NCBI GenBank assembly: GCA_019247715.1
Contig: JAFBAO010000047.1
Coordinates: 1-64,000, forward strand
DNA length: 64,000 nucleotides
From: Caulobacteraceae bacterium
Lineage (GTDB): Bacteria > Pseudomonadota > Alphaproteobacteria > Caulobacterales > Caulobacteraceae
Direction: 5' to 3'
The notes beneath the pieces were generated by a model. The model was not told the DNA's origin and made no database searches. It was given only the letters and a program-made list of their open reading frames with translations. Below are positions 19,578 to 28,218 of this stretch, one piece after another (the first letter of the stretch is position 1; each line of letters starts with the position of its first letter). A program made the position numbers and the translations under genes.

Positions 19578-19652
19578 CTAGTGTCCCGATTCCGAAGTTC
19601 GCTAGCGTGAGCGGCGCCTCCGGTCGAACTTCGGAATCGATAAGGACACTAG
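19578..19652. repeat. Palindromic element A (75 bp), bidirectional terminator-like
   Basis: The ends CTAGTGTCC (19578-19586) and GGACACTAG (19644-19652) are perfect complements. Inside them GATTCCGAAGTTCG (19588-19601) and CGAACTTCGGAATC (19625-19638) make a perfect 14-bp stem. The ends carry CTAG like element B next to it. It sits between two convergent transporter genes. It differs from B in the core, but shares the GAAGTTCG/CGAACTTC theme, so the two look like members of one family. Confidence 0.8.
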
Positions 19653-19666
19653 CCAAGTATATGTTT

Positions 19667-19744
19667 CTAGTGTGGTTTACGGATCAGAAGTTCGCCGCAG
19701 CGCCCGCCGCGACAATGGGGCGAACTTCTGATCCACCGGCCTAG
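19667..19744. repeat. Palindromic element B (78 bp), copy of the element at 21856
   Basis: Begins CTAGTGTGGTTTAC and ends CCGGCCTAG. The perfect 16-bp stem is GGATCAGAAGTTCGCC (19681-19696) with GGCGAACTTCTGATCC (19719-19734), around a loop reading GCAGCGCCCGCCGCGACAAT. The same stem and almost the same loop recur at 21856-21930. The terminal CTAG supplies the TAG stop codon of the minus-strand MFS gene. Likely a dispersed repeat that doubles as terminator. Confidence 0.85.
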
Positions 19745-20913
19745 GGTGCGTCCGGCCTGCGCCACCGGCGCAGGCTGGCATAGGCGAGCACGGTCAGCAG
19801 CGTGGAAAGCGCGAGCTCGAGCGCCACGATTCCGGGCCAGCCGGCCCGGCCATAGGCCGCCGTCCCGGCCCAGCTCGCGGCGCCGCCGGCCATGAACATC
19901 ACGGTGATGTAGATGGTCATCAGTCGGGTGCGGATCTCGTGGTCCTTCTCGAACAGCGTCATGCGGCCGGTGATGTCGATGACCGGACCCGCCAGGGTCA
20001 TGATCAGGACCGGGACCGTCAGCAGCCAGAGGGAGCCTCCGGCGAAGCCCAGCGCCGCCACGCCGATCCACTGCACGAAGGCCGCGATCAGGCGGCCCCG
20101 CCGGGCGCCGATCCGGTCGGCCAGCGCGCCCAGGCGCGGGGTGGTCGCCAGGTTCAGCAGCGAAAAGCCGCCCAGGTAGCCCACCGTATCGACGCCGTAG
20201 CCCATCTGCGGGCTGGTGAGATGAAGGCTGATCCCCAGCCACACCGAGAGGAAGATTCCGAAGTTGAGCGCCTGGATGGCGGCCGAGAGCAGCACGCCGG
20301 GGTGCTCGCGGACGATCGAGGGCAGGGTGCGCAGCAGCAGCAGATAGCTCAGCCTCGGCCGCGCCAGGGCGGGGTCCCGCCGCTCCTGCATGACGAACGG
20401 CATCAGGAAGCAGACGATCAGCATCAGGCCCGCCCCCGCCTCATAGACGGCGCGCCATCCGAAGTAGCGCCCGATCAGGCCGCCGCCGGCGCGGGCGAAC
20501 AGGATGCCGCCGGTGACGCCCGCGGAGATCACCGCCGTCGCATACCCAAGCCGCGCCACCGGCACGTGCTTGGAGACGTAGGCCGGGACGAGATAGGGCG
20601 TGATGGTGAAGAAGCCCAGCACCGTCGAACAGGCGACGAACAGGGCGAAGCTCTTCGCCATCGCCATTCCCGCCACCGCCAGCAGCTGCGGGACGACGAA
20701 CATCAGGGTCAGCCGCCGAGGGCCCACCCGGTCGCCGAGCGGCAGCAGGAAGAAGATGCCGAGCGCCAGGGCCACCTGGTTGGCCGCCGGAATGATCCCG
20801 CTCATGGCCGCGCCGAGCCGGAATTGCGCGGCCACGCGCCCGATGAGCGGCTGCACATAGTAACCGTTGGCCACCACGGCCGCGCTGGCGCCGGCGAGCG
20901 CAAAGAGCCGCAT
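19741..20913 (-). CDS. MFS transporter (YgaY-like)
   Basis: 390 residues, 12 hydrophobic segments, major facilitator fold. Opening GASAAVVANGYYVQPLIGRV with the NGYYVQPL text and the A-loop LPLGDRVGPRRLTLMFVVPQ match a group of small-molecule exporters annotated as YgaY or purine-efflux-like. The substrate is unknown. ATG 20913 begins inside the first segment; the frame stays open for about 40 more codons upstream (reading DTLQTPARGDAAAPTGAG) without a standard start codon, so a longer N-terminus from a rare start cannot be excluded. The stop codon TAG lies within palindromic element B. Confidence 0.85.
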   Translation of the reverse strand: MRLFALAGASAAVVANGYYVQPLIGRVAAQFRLGAAMSGIIPAANQVALALGIFFLLPLGDRVGPRRLTLMFVVPQLLAVAGMAMAKSFALFVACSTVLGFFTITPYLVPAYVSKHVPVARLGYATAVISAGVTGGILFARAGGGLIGRYFGWRAVYEAGAGLMLIVCFLMPFVMQERRDPALARPRLSYLLLLRTLPSIVREHPGVLLSAAIQALNFGIFLSVWLGISLHLTSPQMGYGVDTVGYLGGFSLLNLATTPRLGALADRIGARRGRLIAAFVQWIGVAALGFAGGSLWLLTVPVLIMTLAGPVIDITGRMTLFEKDHEIRTRLMTIYITVMFMAGGAASWAGTAAYGRAGWPGIVALELALSTLLTVLAYASLRRWRRPDAP

Positions 20914-21124
20914 GTCGCTGAGCGGACGCTCCGCCGGGGCGCCGACCTCGCCGGCGCCGGTCGGCGCCGCCGCATCCCCGCGCGCGGGCGTCTGAAGGGT
21001 ATCGGTGTCTATCTGCGGCTCTCCACCCTGCGCGGTCGGTGGGTGGAGCTTATGGGCGCGCTCGCGGCTTCAAAAGGCATTTGCGGCGGCGCCGAGGGCC
21101 CGGCGGTCGGCGGCCCGCGTGGAA

Positions 21125-21154
21125 AGGGCCCCGAACGTCTCCGTTCGGGGCCCT
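21125..21154 (-). terminator. Intrinsic terminator of the glycine-zipper gene
   Basis: Perfect 13-bp stem AGGGCCCCGAACG (21125-21137) / CGTTCGGGGCCCT (21142-21154) with a 4-base loop, followed on the minus strand by TTTCC. It begins 25 bases after the stop of the minus-strand gene ending at 21179. Confidence 0.8.
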
Positions 21155-21178
21155 GACCTGCTGGTTGCCGATCGACGG

Positions 21179-21577
21179 TTAGCGCCGCGGCGTGGTGGCC
21201 GCGCCGGCGATGGCGCCCGTGCCGCCGCCCACGGCCGCGCCGACCGCCGCGCCCGGCGCGCAGCCGATCGGGATGGTCACGATGCAGCCGATGGCGGCCC
21301 CCAGACCGGCCCCGGCCATGCCGCCGCCCAGGGCGTGCGCGCCAGGGTGGGAAGCATGGTGGCGCCGGTAGTAGCCCGCGTCACGGTCGTAGGCGCCGTC
21401 CCGGTCGTCGGCCCGGTCGCGGTAGTAGGGCCCGTCGGTGTCCGAGGCCGGCGTCCAGTGCGCGGCGTCGGCGGACCTTGCGTCGGTCATCGTGGTGGAG
21501 GAGTGGCTGTCTTGGGCGAAAGCCGCGCCCGCCATGAGAGCAAACGCAGCGATGCCCGTGAATAAACCGCGGATCAT
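21179..21577 (-). CDS. Exported glycine-zipper protein
   Basis: 132 residues. A signal peptide (MIRGLFTGIAAFALMAGAAF, cut before QDSHSS) is followed by a Tyr/Asp/Arg/His-rich middle (YYRDRADDRDGAYDRDAGYY) and a C-terminal glycine-zipper hairpin: ALGGGMAGAGLGAAIGCIVT, then GCAPGAAVGAAVGGGTGAI. Two cysteines flank the hairpin turn. Such domains insert in or span the envelope and are found in 17-kDa-antigen-like and stress-related proteins. No lipobox is present. ATG 21577 is used because it starts the signal peptide; the longer frame to 21643 does not. Followed by a strong terminator. Confidence 0.75.
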   Translation of the reverse strand: MIRGLFTGIAAFALMAGAAFAQDSHSSTTMTDARSADAAHWTPASDTDGPYYRDRADDRDGAYDRDAGYYRRHHASHPGAHALGGGMAGAGLGAAIGCIVTIPIGCAPGAAVGAAVGGGTGAIAGAATTPRR

Positions 21578-21926
21578 GCTAGAATCCCCTAAGTTTCTAT
21601 CGCGAGCGACAGGCTCGCGACCTGACAAGAACGTCACCGCCAAAGCGGCGTTCCCGCGTGCACATTACCGATTTTAGAGATTTGGCCGCGGTCGGCGCCC
21701 AATGCCTTCTCTGATCTCGCGTCGGGCAAGGCGGCGACCCGCGGTTTTTGCCACGAACGACACGAAAAGCACGAACGGTGTTCGCGTGAGTTCATGAGGC
21801 TCGTGGAAAGAGCCGTGTCTGCGCCTTTTGCCGAAAGGGCGGAACCGGTCGCCGGGTGTGGTTTACGGATCAGAAGTTCGCCACAGCGCCCGCCGGGACA
21901 ATGGGGCGAACCTCTGATCCACCACA
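21578..21926. other. Intergenic stretch with CACGAA repeats
   Basis: No gene seen. The right half ends in palindromic element C (21856-21930). In the centre (21752-21780) the motif CACGAA recurs: CCACGAACGACACGAAAAG then CACGAACGG. CGCCTTTTGCCGAAAGGGCG (21823-21842) is a short imperfect hairpin. The promoter of the minus-strand glycine-zipper gene must lie in the left part, near 21580-21680, which is less G+C-rich than its surroundings. Confidence 0.5.
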
Positions 21927-21930
21927 CTAG
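21856..21930. repeat. Palindromic element C, second copy of element B
   Basis: Starts GTGTGGTTTAC and ends ACCACACTAG. The stem is GGATCAGAAGTTCGCC (21867-21882) with GGCGAACCTCTGATCC (21905-21920), one mismatch relative to the copy at 19667. The loop ACAGCGCCCGCCGGGACAAT differs from copy B at two positions. The terminal CTAG again supplies the TAG stop codon of a minus-strand gene, purM. Confidence 0.85.
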
Positions 21931-22952
21931 GCGGTCGCCAGCTCGCCGCAGACGAAAGCCGTCTCGCCGGCCTCCAGCAGCGCCGCCAGAACCTGCGGCG
22001 CCTCGCCCGGGGCGACGACGAGCATCAGCCCGAGCCCGCAGTTGAAGGTGCGGCGAAGCTCGGGCTCCGAAAGGCCGCCGGCGTCGGCAAGCCAGGCGAA
22101 GACCGGCGGGAGGGCCCAGGCGCTCCAGTCGAAGCGGGCGGCGAGGCCCGACGCTATGACCCGCGGCGGGTTCTCCACCAGGCCGCCGCCGGTGATGTGG
22201 GCGCAGGCCTTCAGGCGCCCGGCCTTGGCGAGCGGCAGGACGCTCTTCACGTAGATCCGGGTGGGCGTCATGAGCGCCGCCGCAAGGCTGGCCCCGGCTT
22301 CGAAGGGGGCGGGGGCGTCCCACGCAAGACCGGCCAGATCAACGATCTTGCGGATCAGCGAATAGCCGTTGGAGTGCGGTCCCGAAGAGGCGAGGCCGAT
22401 GAGCAGGTCGCCGCGGCGCTGGTCGGCGAGCCTCGGCAGCACCCCCGCCCGATCCACCGCGCCCACGCAGAAACCGGCGAGGTCGTAGTCGCCGGCTGCG
22501 TACATGCCCGGCATCTCGGCCGTCTCGCCGCCCACCAGCGCCGCGCCCGCCTGCCGGCAGCCCTCGGCGATTCCGGCCACCACCCGGGTGGCCATGGGCA
22601 CGTCGAGCTTGCCGGTGGCGAAGTAGTCGAGGAACAGCAGCGGCTCGGCGCCCTGGGCCAGGAGGTCGTTGACGCACATGGCCACCAGGTCGATCCCCAC
22701 CCCGTCCGGCCGGTCGGTCTCGATGGCGATCTTCAGCTTGGTGCCGACGCCGTCGGTGGTGGAGACGATGAGCGGGTCCGCGTAGCCGGCCGCCTTGAGG
22801 TCGAAGAGCGCCCCGAACCCGCCCAGGGCCGCGTCGGCGCCCGGTCGGCGGGTGGCTTTCGCGAGCGGCTTGATGGCCTCCACGAGCGCGGCGCCGGCGT
22901 CGATGTCGACCCCGGCCTGGGCGTAGGTGAGGCCGTTGCGAGGTTCCGTCAT
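21927..22952 (-). CDS. purM: Phosphoribosylformylglycinamidine cyclo-ligase (AIR synthetase)
   Basis: 341 residues. Uses ATP to close the imidazole ring of FGAM, giving AIR in purine synthesis. Visible family motifs: [15 protein letters not shown] at the start, [58 protein letters not shown] and [15 protein letters not shown] 22952 is preferred over 22988, which would add 12 non-conserved residues. purN, often next to purM, is not downstream: the gene ends inside palindromic element C. Divergent from rnd across a 92-base gap. Confidence 0.95.
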   Translation of the reverse strand: MTEPRNGLTYAQAGVDIDAGAALVEAIKPLAKATRRPGADAALGGFGALFDLKAAGYADPLIVSTTDGVGTKLKIAIETDRPDGVGIDLVAMCVNDLLAQGAEPLLFLDYFATGKLDVPMATRVVAGIAEGCRQAGAALVGGETAEMPGMYAAGDYDLAGFCVGAVDRAGVLPRLADQRRGDLLIGLASSGPHSNGYSLIRKIVDLAGLAWDAPAPFEAGASLAAALMTPTRIYVKSVLPLAKAGRLKACAHITGGGLVENPPRVIASGLAARFDWSAWALPPVFAWLADAGGLSEPELRRTFNCGLGLMLVVAPGEAPQVLAALLEAGETAFVCGELATA

Positions 22953-23044
22953 GGAAGGGGAAGGGCTCCCGCGCGAGGCAAAATCCAACCGATCGGCGCC
23001 GCGGAGCTTGCAAAGGCGCGTCCGGGCGGGGCTATAGCTAACCG

Positions 23045-24220
23045 ATGACGCCGATCACCTCCACCGCCGACCTCGCGGATTTCTGCGCGCGGCTGGAGGG
23101 CCAGGCCTTCGTGGCCGTCGACACCGAGTTCATGCGCGAGACCACCTACTGGCCCAGGCTCTGCCTGATCCAGGCGGCGGGCGCCGACGGCGCGCAGGCG
23201 GCCATCGATCCCCTGGCCGAGAGCCTGGACCTGACGCCGTTCCTGAATCTGCTCCGTAACGAGCGGGTGCTGAAGGTCTTCCACGCCGCGCGCCAGGACG
23301 TGGAGATCTTCAACAACCTGGGCGCCATGCCGATGCCGCTGTTCGACACCCAGATCGCCGGCATGGCCGCCGGCTTCGGCGAGCAGATCGCCTACGACGC
23401 CCTGGTCCGCAAGCTCCTCAAGGTGGAGATCGACAAGAGCCACCGGTTCACCGACTGGGCCCGGCGGCCGCTCACCGACGCCCAGCTCTCCTACGCGCTC
23501 GCCGACGTCGTCTATCTCGCCCAGCTCTATCCGCTGCTGCGCGCCCAGCTGGAGCGCACCGGCCGGCTCTCCTGGGTGACCGAGGAGATGGCGGCGATCT
23601 GCGATCCGGCGCTCTACGACGTGGATCCCGAGAACGCCTGGCGGCGCCTGAGGCCTCGGCGGCACACCGCCAAGTACCTCGCGGTCTTCCGGGCCGCGGC
23701 CGCCTGGCGCGAGCGCACCGCCCAGCAGCGCGACCAGCCGCGCGGGCGGATCCTCAAGGACGAGGCCATCGACGAGCTCGCCGCCCAGGCGCCCGCCGAG
23801 GCCGAGGACCTGAACCGGCTGCGCTCGGTGCCCAAGGGCTTCGGCGGCTCCAAGTTCGGGCCGGAGCTCCTGGCGGCGATCCGCGCGGCGCTGAAGGACC
23901 CGGAGGCCTATGCGCCGCAGATCGAGCGCGAGCGGGCCCCGGCCTCGCCGGCCGCCGGCGCGGTGGTGGAGCTCCTGAAGGTGCTCCTGAAGGCCCGCAG
24001 CGAGGAGGCGGGCGTGGCCTCCAAGCTCATCGCCACGGTCTCCGACCTGGAGAAGATCGCCAACGACGACCACGCCGACGCCCCGGCCCTGCATGGCTGG
24101 CGCCGGGAAGCCTTCGGCGAGGACGCCCTGAAGCTGAAGCGCGGCGAGCTCGCCCTGGTGCTGGACGGAACCCGGGTGCGGGTAGTGCCGGTCCGCCGCG
24201 CGGCGAAGGCGCCGGCTTAG
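23045..24220 (+). CDS. rnd: Ribonuclease D
   Basis: 391-residue 3'-5' exoribonuclease that trims tRNA and other RNA 3' ends. The DEDD exonuclease motifs are visible: [10 protein letters not shown] (D26, E28), [15 protein letters not shown], and [21 protein letters not shown] helical HRDC-type domain follows (about 215-285, [20 protein letters not shown]) and a C-terminal helical repeat. Its last 4 bases overlap the tail of the convergent ppx gene. The grouping of rnd with ppx and ppk recalls Caulobacter, where these genes are neighbours. Confidence 0.94.
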   Translation: MTPITSTADLADFCARLEGQAFVAVDTEFMRETTYWPRLCLIQAAGADGAQAAIDPLAESLDLTPFLNLLRNERVLKVFHAARQDVEIFNNLGAMPMPLFDTQIAGMAAGFGEQIAYDALVRKLLKVEIDKSHRFTDWARRPLTDAQLSYALADVVYLAQLYPLLRAQLERTGRLSWVTEEMAAICDPALYDVDPENAWRRLRPRRHTAKYLAVFRAAAAWRERTAQQRDQPRGRILKDEAIDELAAQAPAEAEDLNRLRSVPKGFGGSKFGPELLAAIRAALKDPEAYAPQIERERAPASPAAGAVVELLKVLLKARSEEAGVASKLIATVSDLEKIANDDHADAPALHGWRREAFGEDALKLKRGELALVLDGTRVRVVPVRRAAKAPA

Positions 24221-25737
24221 GCCGCGCTTTCGCGGGGCGCCGGGATCGGGCGCATGACCAGCGGGCGCTCCAGGAGGGCGGCCAGGGTGGCGGCGCGTTT
24301 GGTGGTCTGTTCGCCCAGCAGGATCGGGGCGGCCTCCTCCTCGGCCTCCAGGATCAGGTGCTGCGGCTGGATCGACAGCCGCGAGCGGGCGAGGAGGTCG
24401 GGGCTGCGTCCCGAGAGGTCGCACCCGAGCCGGATCGCCGAGCCGAGCGCCCTGGCGCGCGAGAACCGCTCGTGGGTGAGCAGGCGCGAGACCAGGCCCG
24501 GCTGCGGAACGGTGGCCGCCGCGGTGTGGCGCGCGAAGCAGGCGGCGGCCAGGAACACGCGCTCGGGATGGCTCATGCCGGGGATCGGCGCCCTCAGCGC
24601 CTGGCTGAAGATGAGGTCGGCCCGATGGTCGGGATGCAGGCGGGCGCCGAAATCGGCGAGCCGGCAGGCGGCCCCGATGAGCACCGGATCGCGGCCGTCG
24701 AAGACCTGCTGAAGCGCCGAGAACGCCGGGGCGACCCACGCCTCCAGGGCGCCGCCCAGCGCCGGGTTGGTCCCCTCGCGGGCGCTGAGAGCGGCGCAAC
24801 CCTCCAGCAGCGGATCCAGCGCCCTCAGGGGCGCCGGCATCGCCTCGAAGAGCAGGCCCTCGCGAAGCCCGTAGGCGGAAAGGCAGATTCGCTCCACGCC
24901 CAGCACGTCCACCACCGCCTCGAGGATCGCGGCGGCGTGCGGCAAGGTCTCCAGCCGGCGCCGGGAGATTCCCTCGATCCGTTCCAGCGACCCCTTCGAC
25001 TGGCGGGCGATCACCCGGGCCGCCTCCAGCGCCTCGCGCCGGGTCATCTCGTACTGATGGACGATCTCCAGCGGATAGTCGGCCATCCGCATGGCCAGCA
25101 GCGCCAGGTTGCGCCAGGCGCCGCCGACGGCGTGGAAGACCGGCGTCTTCAGGCGCGCCAGGTGCGGCTTCAGACGCCGCTCGGCCTGGGCGCGCACCCG
25201 CTCCGGATCGAACCGGGCGTCCTTGAACGAGAAGGGGCCGAGCGGCAGGGTCACCCCGTCGCCGGGTTCGCCGTCTTCCAGGCGGATCAGCTCCAGGCTG
25301 GCGCCGCCCAGGTCGCCCACCAGGCCCGACGCGCCCGGATCGCCGGCCAGCACGCCCAGGGCGGCGAAGCGCGCCTCCTCCTTGCCGCTCAGCACCTTCA
25401 GGTCGAGGCCGGTCTCGGCCCGCACCCGCTCGCAGAAGGCGCCGCCGTCGGAGGCGTCGCGGACCGCGGCGGTGGCGGCGGCGAACACCCGGTCGGGCTT
25501 GGCCGCTTCCAGGAGGGCCGCGAAGCGCCGGAGCGCCGCCATGGCCGCGACCACCCCTTCGCGCGAGAGGGCGCCGGTCTGGGCGATGTCGCGCCCGAGG
25601 CCGGCCAGGACCTTCTCGTTGAAGAAGGTCCACACGGCCCGGCCCTCCACCCGGTAGAGGACCAGGCGGACAGAGTTGGAGCCGACGTCGATGACGGCGG
25701 CGTCGATCGGGGCGGCGCTAGCGTCCCGCGCCCACAT
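24217..25737 (-). CDS. ppx: Exopolyphosphatase, Ppx/GppA family
   Basis: 506 residues, actin-like ASKHA fold that releases orthophosphate from polyphosphate chains or converts pppGpp. Phosphate-binding loops: [20 protein letters not shown] near the start and [20 protein letters not shown] (about 140-160). The metal-binding HD-like C-terminal domain is suggested by [12 protein letters not shown]. The start overlaps the 3' end of ppk by 20 bases, so polyphosphate synthesis and breakdown are coexpressed. It is convergent with rnd, with 4 shared bases at the 3' ends. Confidence 0.93.
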   Translation of the reverse strand: MWARDASAAPIDAAVIDVGSNSVRLVLYRVEGRAVWTFFNEKVLAGLGRDIAQTGALSREGVVAAMAALRRFAALLEAAKPDRVFAAATAAVRDASDGGAFCERVRAETGLDLKVLSGKEEARFAALGVLAGDPGASGLVGDLGGASLELIRLEDGEPGDGVTLPLGPFSFKDARFDPERVRAQAERRLKPHLARLKTPVFHAVGGAWRNLALLAMRMADYPLEIVHQYEMTRREALEAARVIARQSKGSLERIEGISRRRLETLPHAAAILEAVVDVLGVERICLSAYGLREGLLFEAMPAPLRALDPLLEGCAALSAREGTNPALGGALEAWVAPAFSALQQVFDGRDPVLIGAACRLADFGARLHPDHRADLIFSQALRAPIPGMSHPERVFLAAACFARHTAAATVPQPGLVSRLLTHERFSRARALGSAIRLGCDLSGRSPDLLARSRLSIQPQHLILEAEEEAAPILLGEQTTKRAATLAALLERPLVMRPIPAPRESAA

Positions 25738-27928
25738 GGTCGAACGCCCGCGGCAGGTCTTTCACCTTGTGGCCCCGACCCGAGAGGCTGGGATTGGTCA
25801 TGAAGTAGTCGTGCGCCGAGAAGGCCCGCTTGCGGTCCCAGCCGGCGGCCCGATGGTAGCGGCCCTCGGGGTCGAGGCGCCAGCTCTGGGCCTCGTCGTT
25901 CATGTTGGCCACCATGATCTGGTTCAGCACCTGCTGATGGACCGTGGGGTTCTCCACCGGCGCCAGAACCTCGACCCGCCGATCGAGGTTGCGCGGCATC
26001 CAGTCGGCCGACGAGATGAACACCCGGGCGCTGTTGGAGGGGAGCGGCTCGCCGTTGGCGAAGGCGACGATCCGCGCATGCTCGAGGAAACGGCCGATGA
26101 TGCTCTTGACCCGGATATTCTCGGAAAGGTTCTTCACCCCGGGTCTCAAGCAGCAGATGCCGCGGATGACAAGGTCGATGGGCACGCCGGCCTGGCTCGC
26201 CCGGTAGAGGCCGTCGATGATCTCCGGGTCCACCAGGGCGTTCAGCTTGGCCCAGATGCCGGAGGGCCTGCCGGCCTGGGCGTGCTCGGCCTCGCGGGCG
26301 ATCAGGCGCAACAGGTCGCCCTTCATGAGGTCCGGCGAATAGGAGAGCTTCTCCATCAGCTCGGGGCGCGCGTAGCCGGTGATGTAGTTGAACAGCCTGG
26401 CCGAATCGCGGGCCATCGCCGGGTCGGTGGTGAACAGCGACAGGTCCGTGTAAATCTTGGCGGTGACCGGGTGGTAGTTGCCGGTGCCGTAGTGGCAGTA
26501 GCTGCGCAGCCCGTCGCCCTCGCGGCGCACCACGACCGACAGCTTGGCGTGGGTCTTGTACTCCACGAACCCGAACACCACGAGCACGCCGGCCCGCTCC
26601 AGGTCCCTGGCCCACTTGAGGTTGGCCTCTTCGTCGAACCTGGCCTTGATCTCCACCAGGGCGGTGACGTTCTTGCCGTTCTCGGCCGCCTCGATCAGGG
26701 CGGCGACGATGGGGCTGTCCTTGCTGGTGCGGTAGAGCGTCTGCTTGATGGCGATGACGTTGGGGTCCTGGGCGGCCTGGCGCAGGAACTGGACCACCAC
26801 GTCGAAGCTCTCGAACGGGTGGTGGACGAGGATGTCCTTCTCGCGGATGGCGGCGAAGCAATCGCCGCCGTGGTCGCGGATCCGCTCGGGAAAGCGGGGC
26901 TGGAAGGGCGGGAACTTCAGCTCGTTGTGGTCCGGCGGGATCAGCTGGGAGAGCTGGGCGAGACCCAGCTTGCCGTCCACCTTGACCACGTCGTTGGGCT
27001 CGGCCTGCAGCCCCTCGACGATGAAGGCGCGCAGGTCGTCGGGCATGGAGGCCTGGACCTTCACCCGCACCACCGATCCCAGGCGCCGGCGCTTCAGGCG
27101 GGCCTCGAACTCGCGCACCAGGTCTTCGGCCTCTTCCTCGATCTCCACGTCGGAGTCGCGGATCAGCCGGAAAAGGCCCTGTCCCTCCACCTTGCAGCCC
27201 GGGAAGAGGCGGTCGAGGAAGAGGATGGGGAAGCTTTCCAGGGCGAAGAACCGCCGTCCGGGACGGCGCCGGCCGTTCCTCGCCGGCGGCAGCTCCCAGA
27301 AGCGGTCCACCTGGGTGGGCACCGGGACGAGGGCGTAGAGCTCCTTGCCGTCGGCGAGGCGGCGAAGCTTCAGCGCCAGAGAGAAACCGAGGTTGGGGAT
27401 GAACGGGAAGGGGTGCGCCGGGTCGATGGCCAGCGGGGTCAGGATCGGGAAGATGCGGTTGAGGAAGATCTCCTCCACCGCCGGGCGGTCGGCCGGCCCG
27501 ATGTCCTTGGCGTCCAGGAGGACAAGGCCGTTGGTCGCGAGCTCGCCGCGCATGGCCCGCCAGATGCGCTGCTGGTCGGCCATCAGGTCGTTGGCGGCGG
27601 CGTTGAGGCGGACCAGTTGCTGGCTGGGGGTGAGGCCGTCCTGGCTGAGCACCCGCACCCCCTCGCGGACCTGGCCCTTGAGGCCCGCCACCCGCACCAT
27701 GAAGAATTCGTCGAGGTTGTTGGCCGAGATCGACAGGAACCTCAGGCGCTCGAGCAGGGGATGGCGAGGGTTCTCGGCTTCGTCCAGCACCCGCTGGTTG
27801 AAGGCCAGCCACGAGATCTCGCGGTTGAAGAACCGGCCAGGAGACCGGCTGAGATCCTCGGGCGCCGGCGGGGCGGCTGCGGCGGGGGCCGAGGCGGTGT
27901 CGACGCGCGCTTCCAAACGAAGGCTCAC
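25718..27928 (-). CDS. ppk: Polyphosphate kinase 1
   Basis: 736 residues. Polymerises the ATP gamma-phosphate into polyphosphate. Conserved text: [20 protein letters not shown] at the start, [40 protein letters not shown], the phospho-histidine region [20 protein letters not shown], and [13 protein letters not shown] text reading [20 protein letters not shown] 27928 is chosen because it begins the part with protein-like composition ([17 protein letters not shown]); the frame remains open to 28039 with low-quality residues, and no good ribosome site decides. First gene of a ppk-ppx operon. Confidence 0.93.
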   Translation of the reverse strand: MSLRLEARVDTASAPAAAAPPAPEDLSRSPGRFFNREISWLAFNQRVLDEAENPRHPLLERLRFLSISANNLDEFFMVRVAGLKGQVREGVRVLSQDGLTPSQQLVRLNAAANDLMADQQRIWRAMRGELATNGLVLLDAKDIGPADRPAVEEIFLNRIFPILTPLAIDPAHPFPFIPNLGFSLALKLRRLADGKELYALVPVPTQVDRFWELPPARNGRRRPGRRFFALESFPILFLDRLFPGCKVEGQGLFRLIRDSDVEIEEEAEDLVREFEARLKRRRLGSVVRVKVQASMPDDLRAFIVEGLQAEPNDVVKVDGKLGLAQLSQLIPPDHNELKFPPFQPRFPERIRDHGGDCFAAIREKDILVHHPFESFDVVVQFLRQAAQDPNVIAIKQTLYRTSKDSPIVAALIEAAENGKNVTALVEIKARFDEEANLKWARDLERAGVLVVFGFVEYKTHAKLSVVVRREGDGLRSYCHYGTGNYHPVTAKIYTDLSLFTTDPAMARDSARLFNYITGYARPELMEKLSYSPDLMKGDLLRLIAREAEHAQAGRPSGIWAKLNALVDPEIIDGLYRASQAGVPIDLVIRGICCLRPGVKNLSENIRVKSIIGRFLEHARIVAFANGEPLPSNSARVFISSADWMPRNLDRRVEVLAPVENPTVHQQVLNQIMVANMNDEAQSWRLDPEGRYHRAAGWDRKRAFSAHDYFMTNPSLSGRGHKVKDLPRAFDHVGAGR

Positions 27929-28218
27929 GGGGCGGCTTCGGGATGTGGACCGGCTTCTGGCGCCGTTCCATGACCATAACAAGACAGCGGCAAGTAAACA
28001 TTCCCCCCTAGTTCCGATCGTTTCGGCCGGGCACATCAAGAAACTGGTTCCAGGACCCGCCGATGAGGTCAGGTCGCCCTGCCGTCGAGCTTGGCGCCGC
28101 TCTCGTCGGGAGCGGTCGGCTCAGGCTGGCTTGTGGCCGCGGGCTCGCAGGTACAAGTTGAGGCAAAAGGCGCTGGATCAGGCTTGAGTTGAGGCGTGGC
28201 CGGGCCGGGGAGCACACG

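Noticed and set aside
18199..19656. Fusion of the amidase with upstream sequence in the same long minus-strand frame
   Set aside because: The added region lies antisense to the Bcr/CflA transporter gene and reads as Arg/Gly/Asp/His-rich shadow sequence.
28040..28218. FNR/Nnr box before the nitric oxide reductase gene
   Set aside because: TTGAG occurs near 28189 but no second half-site at the right spacing was found.
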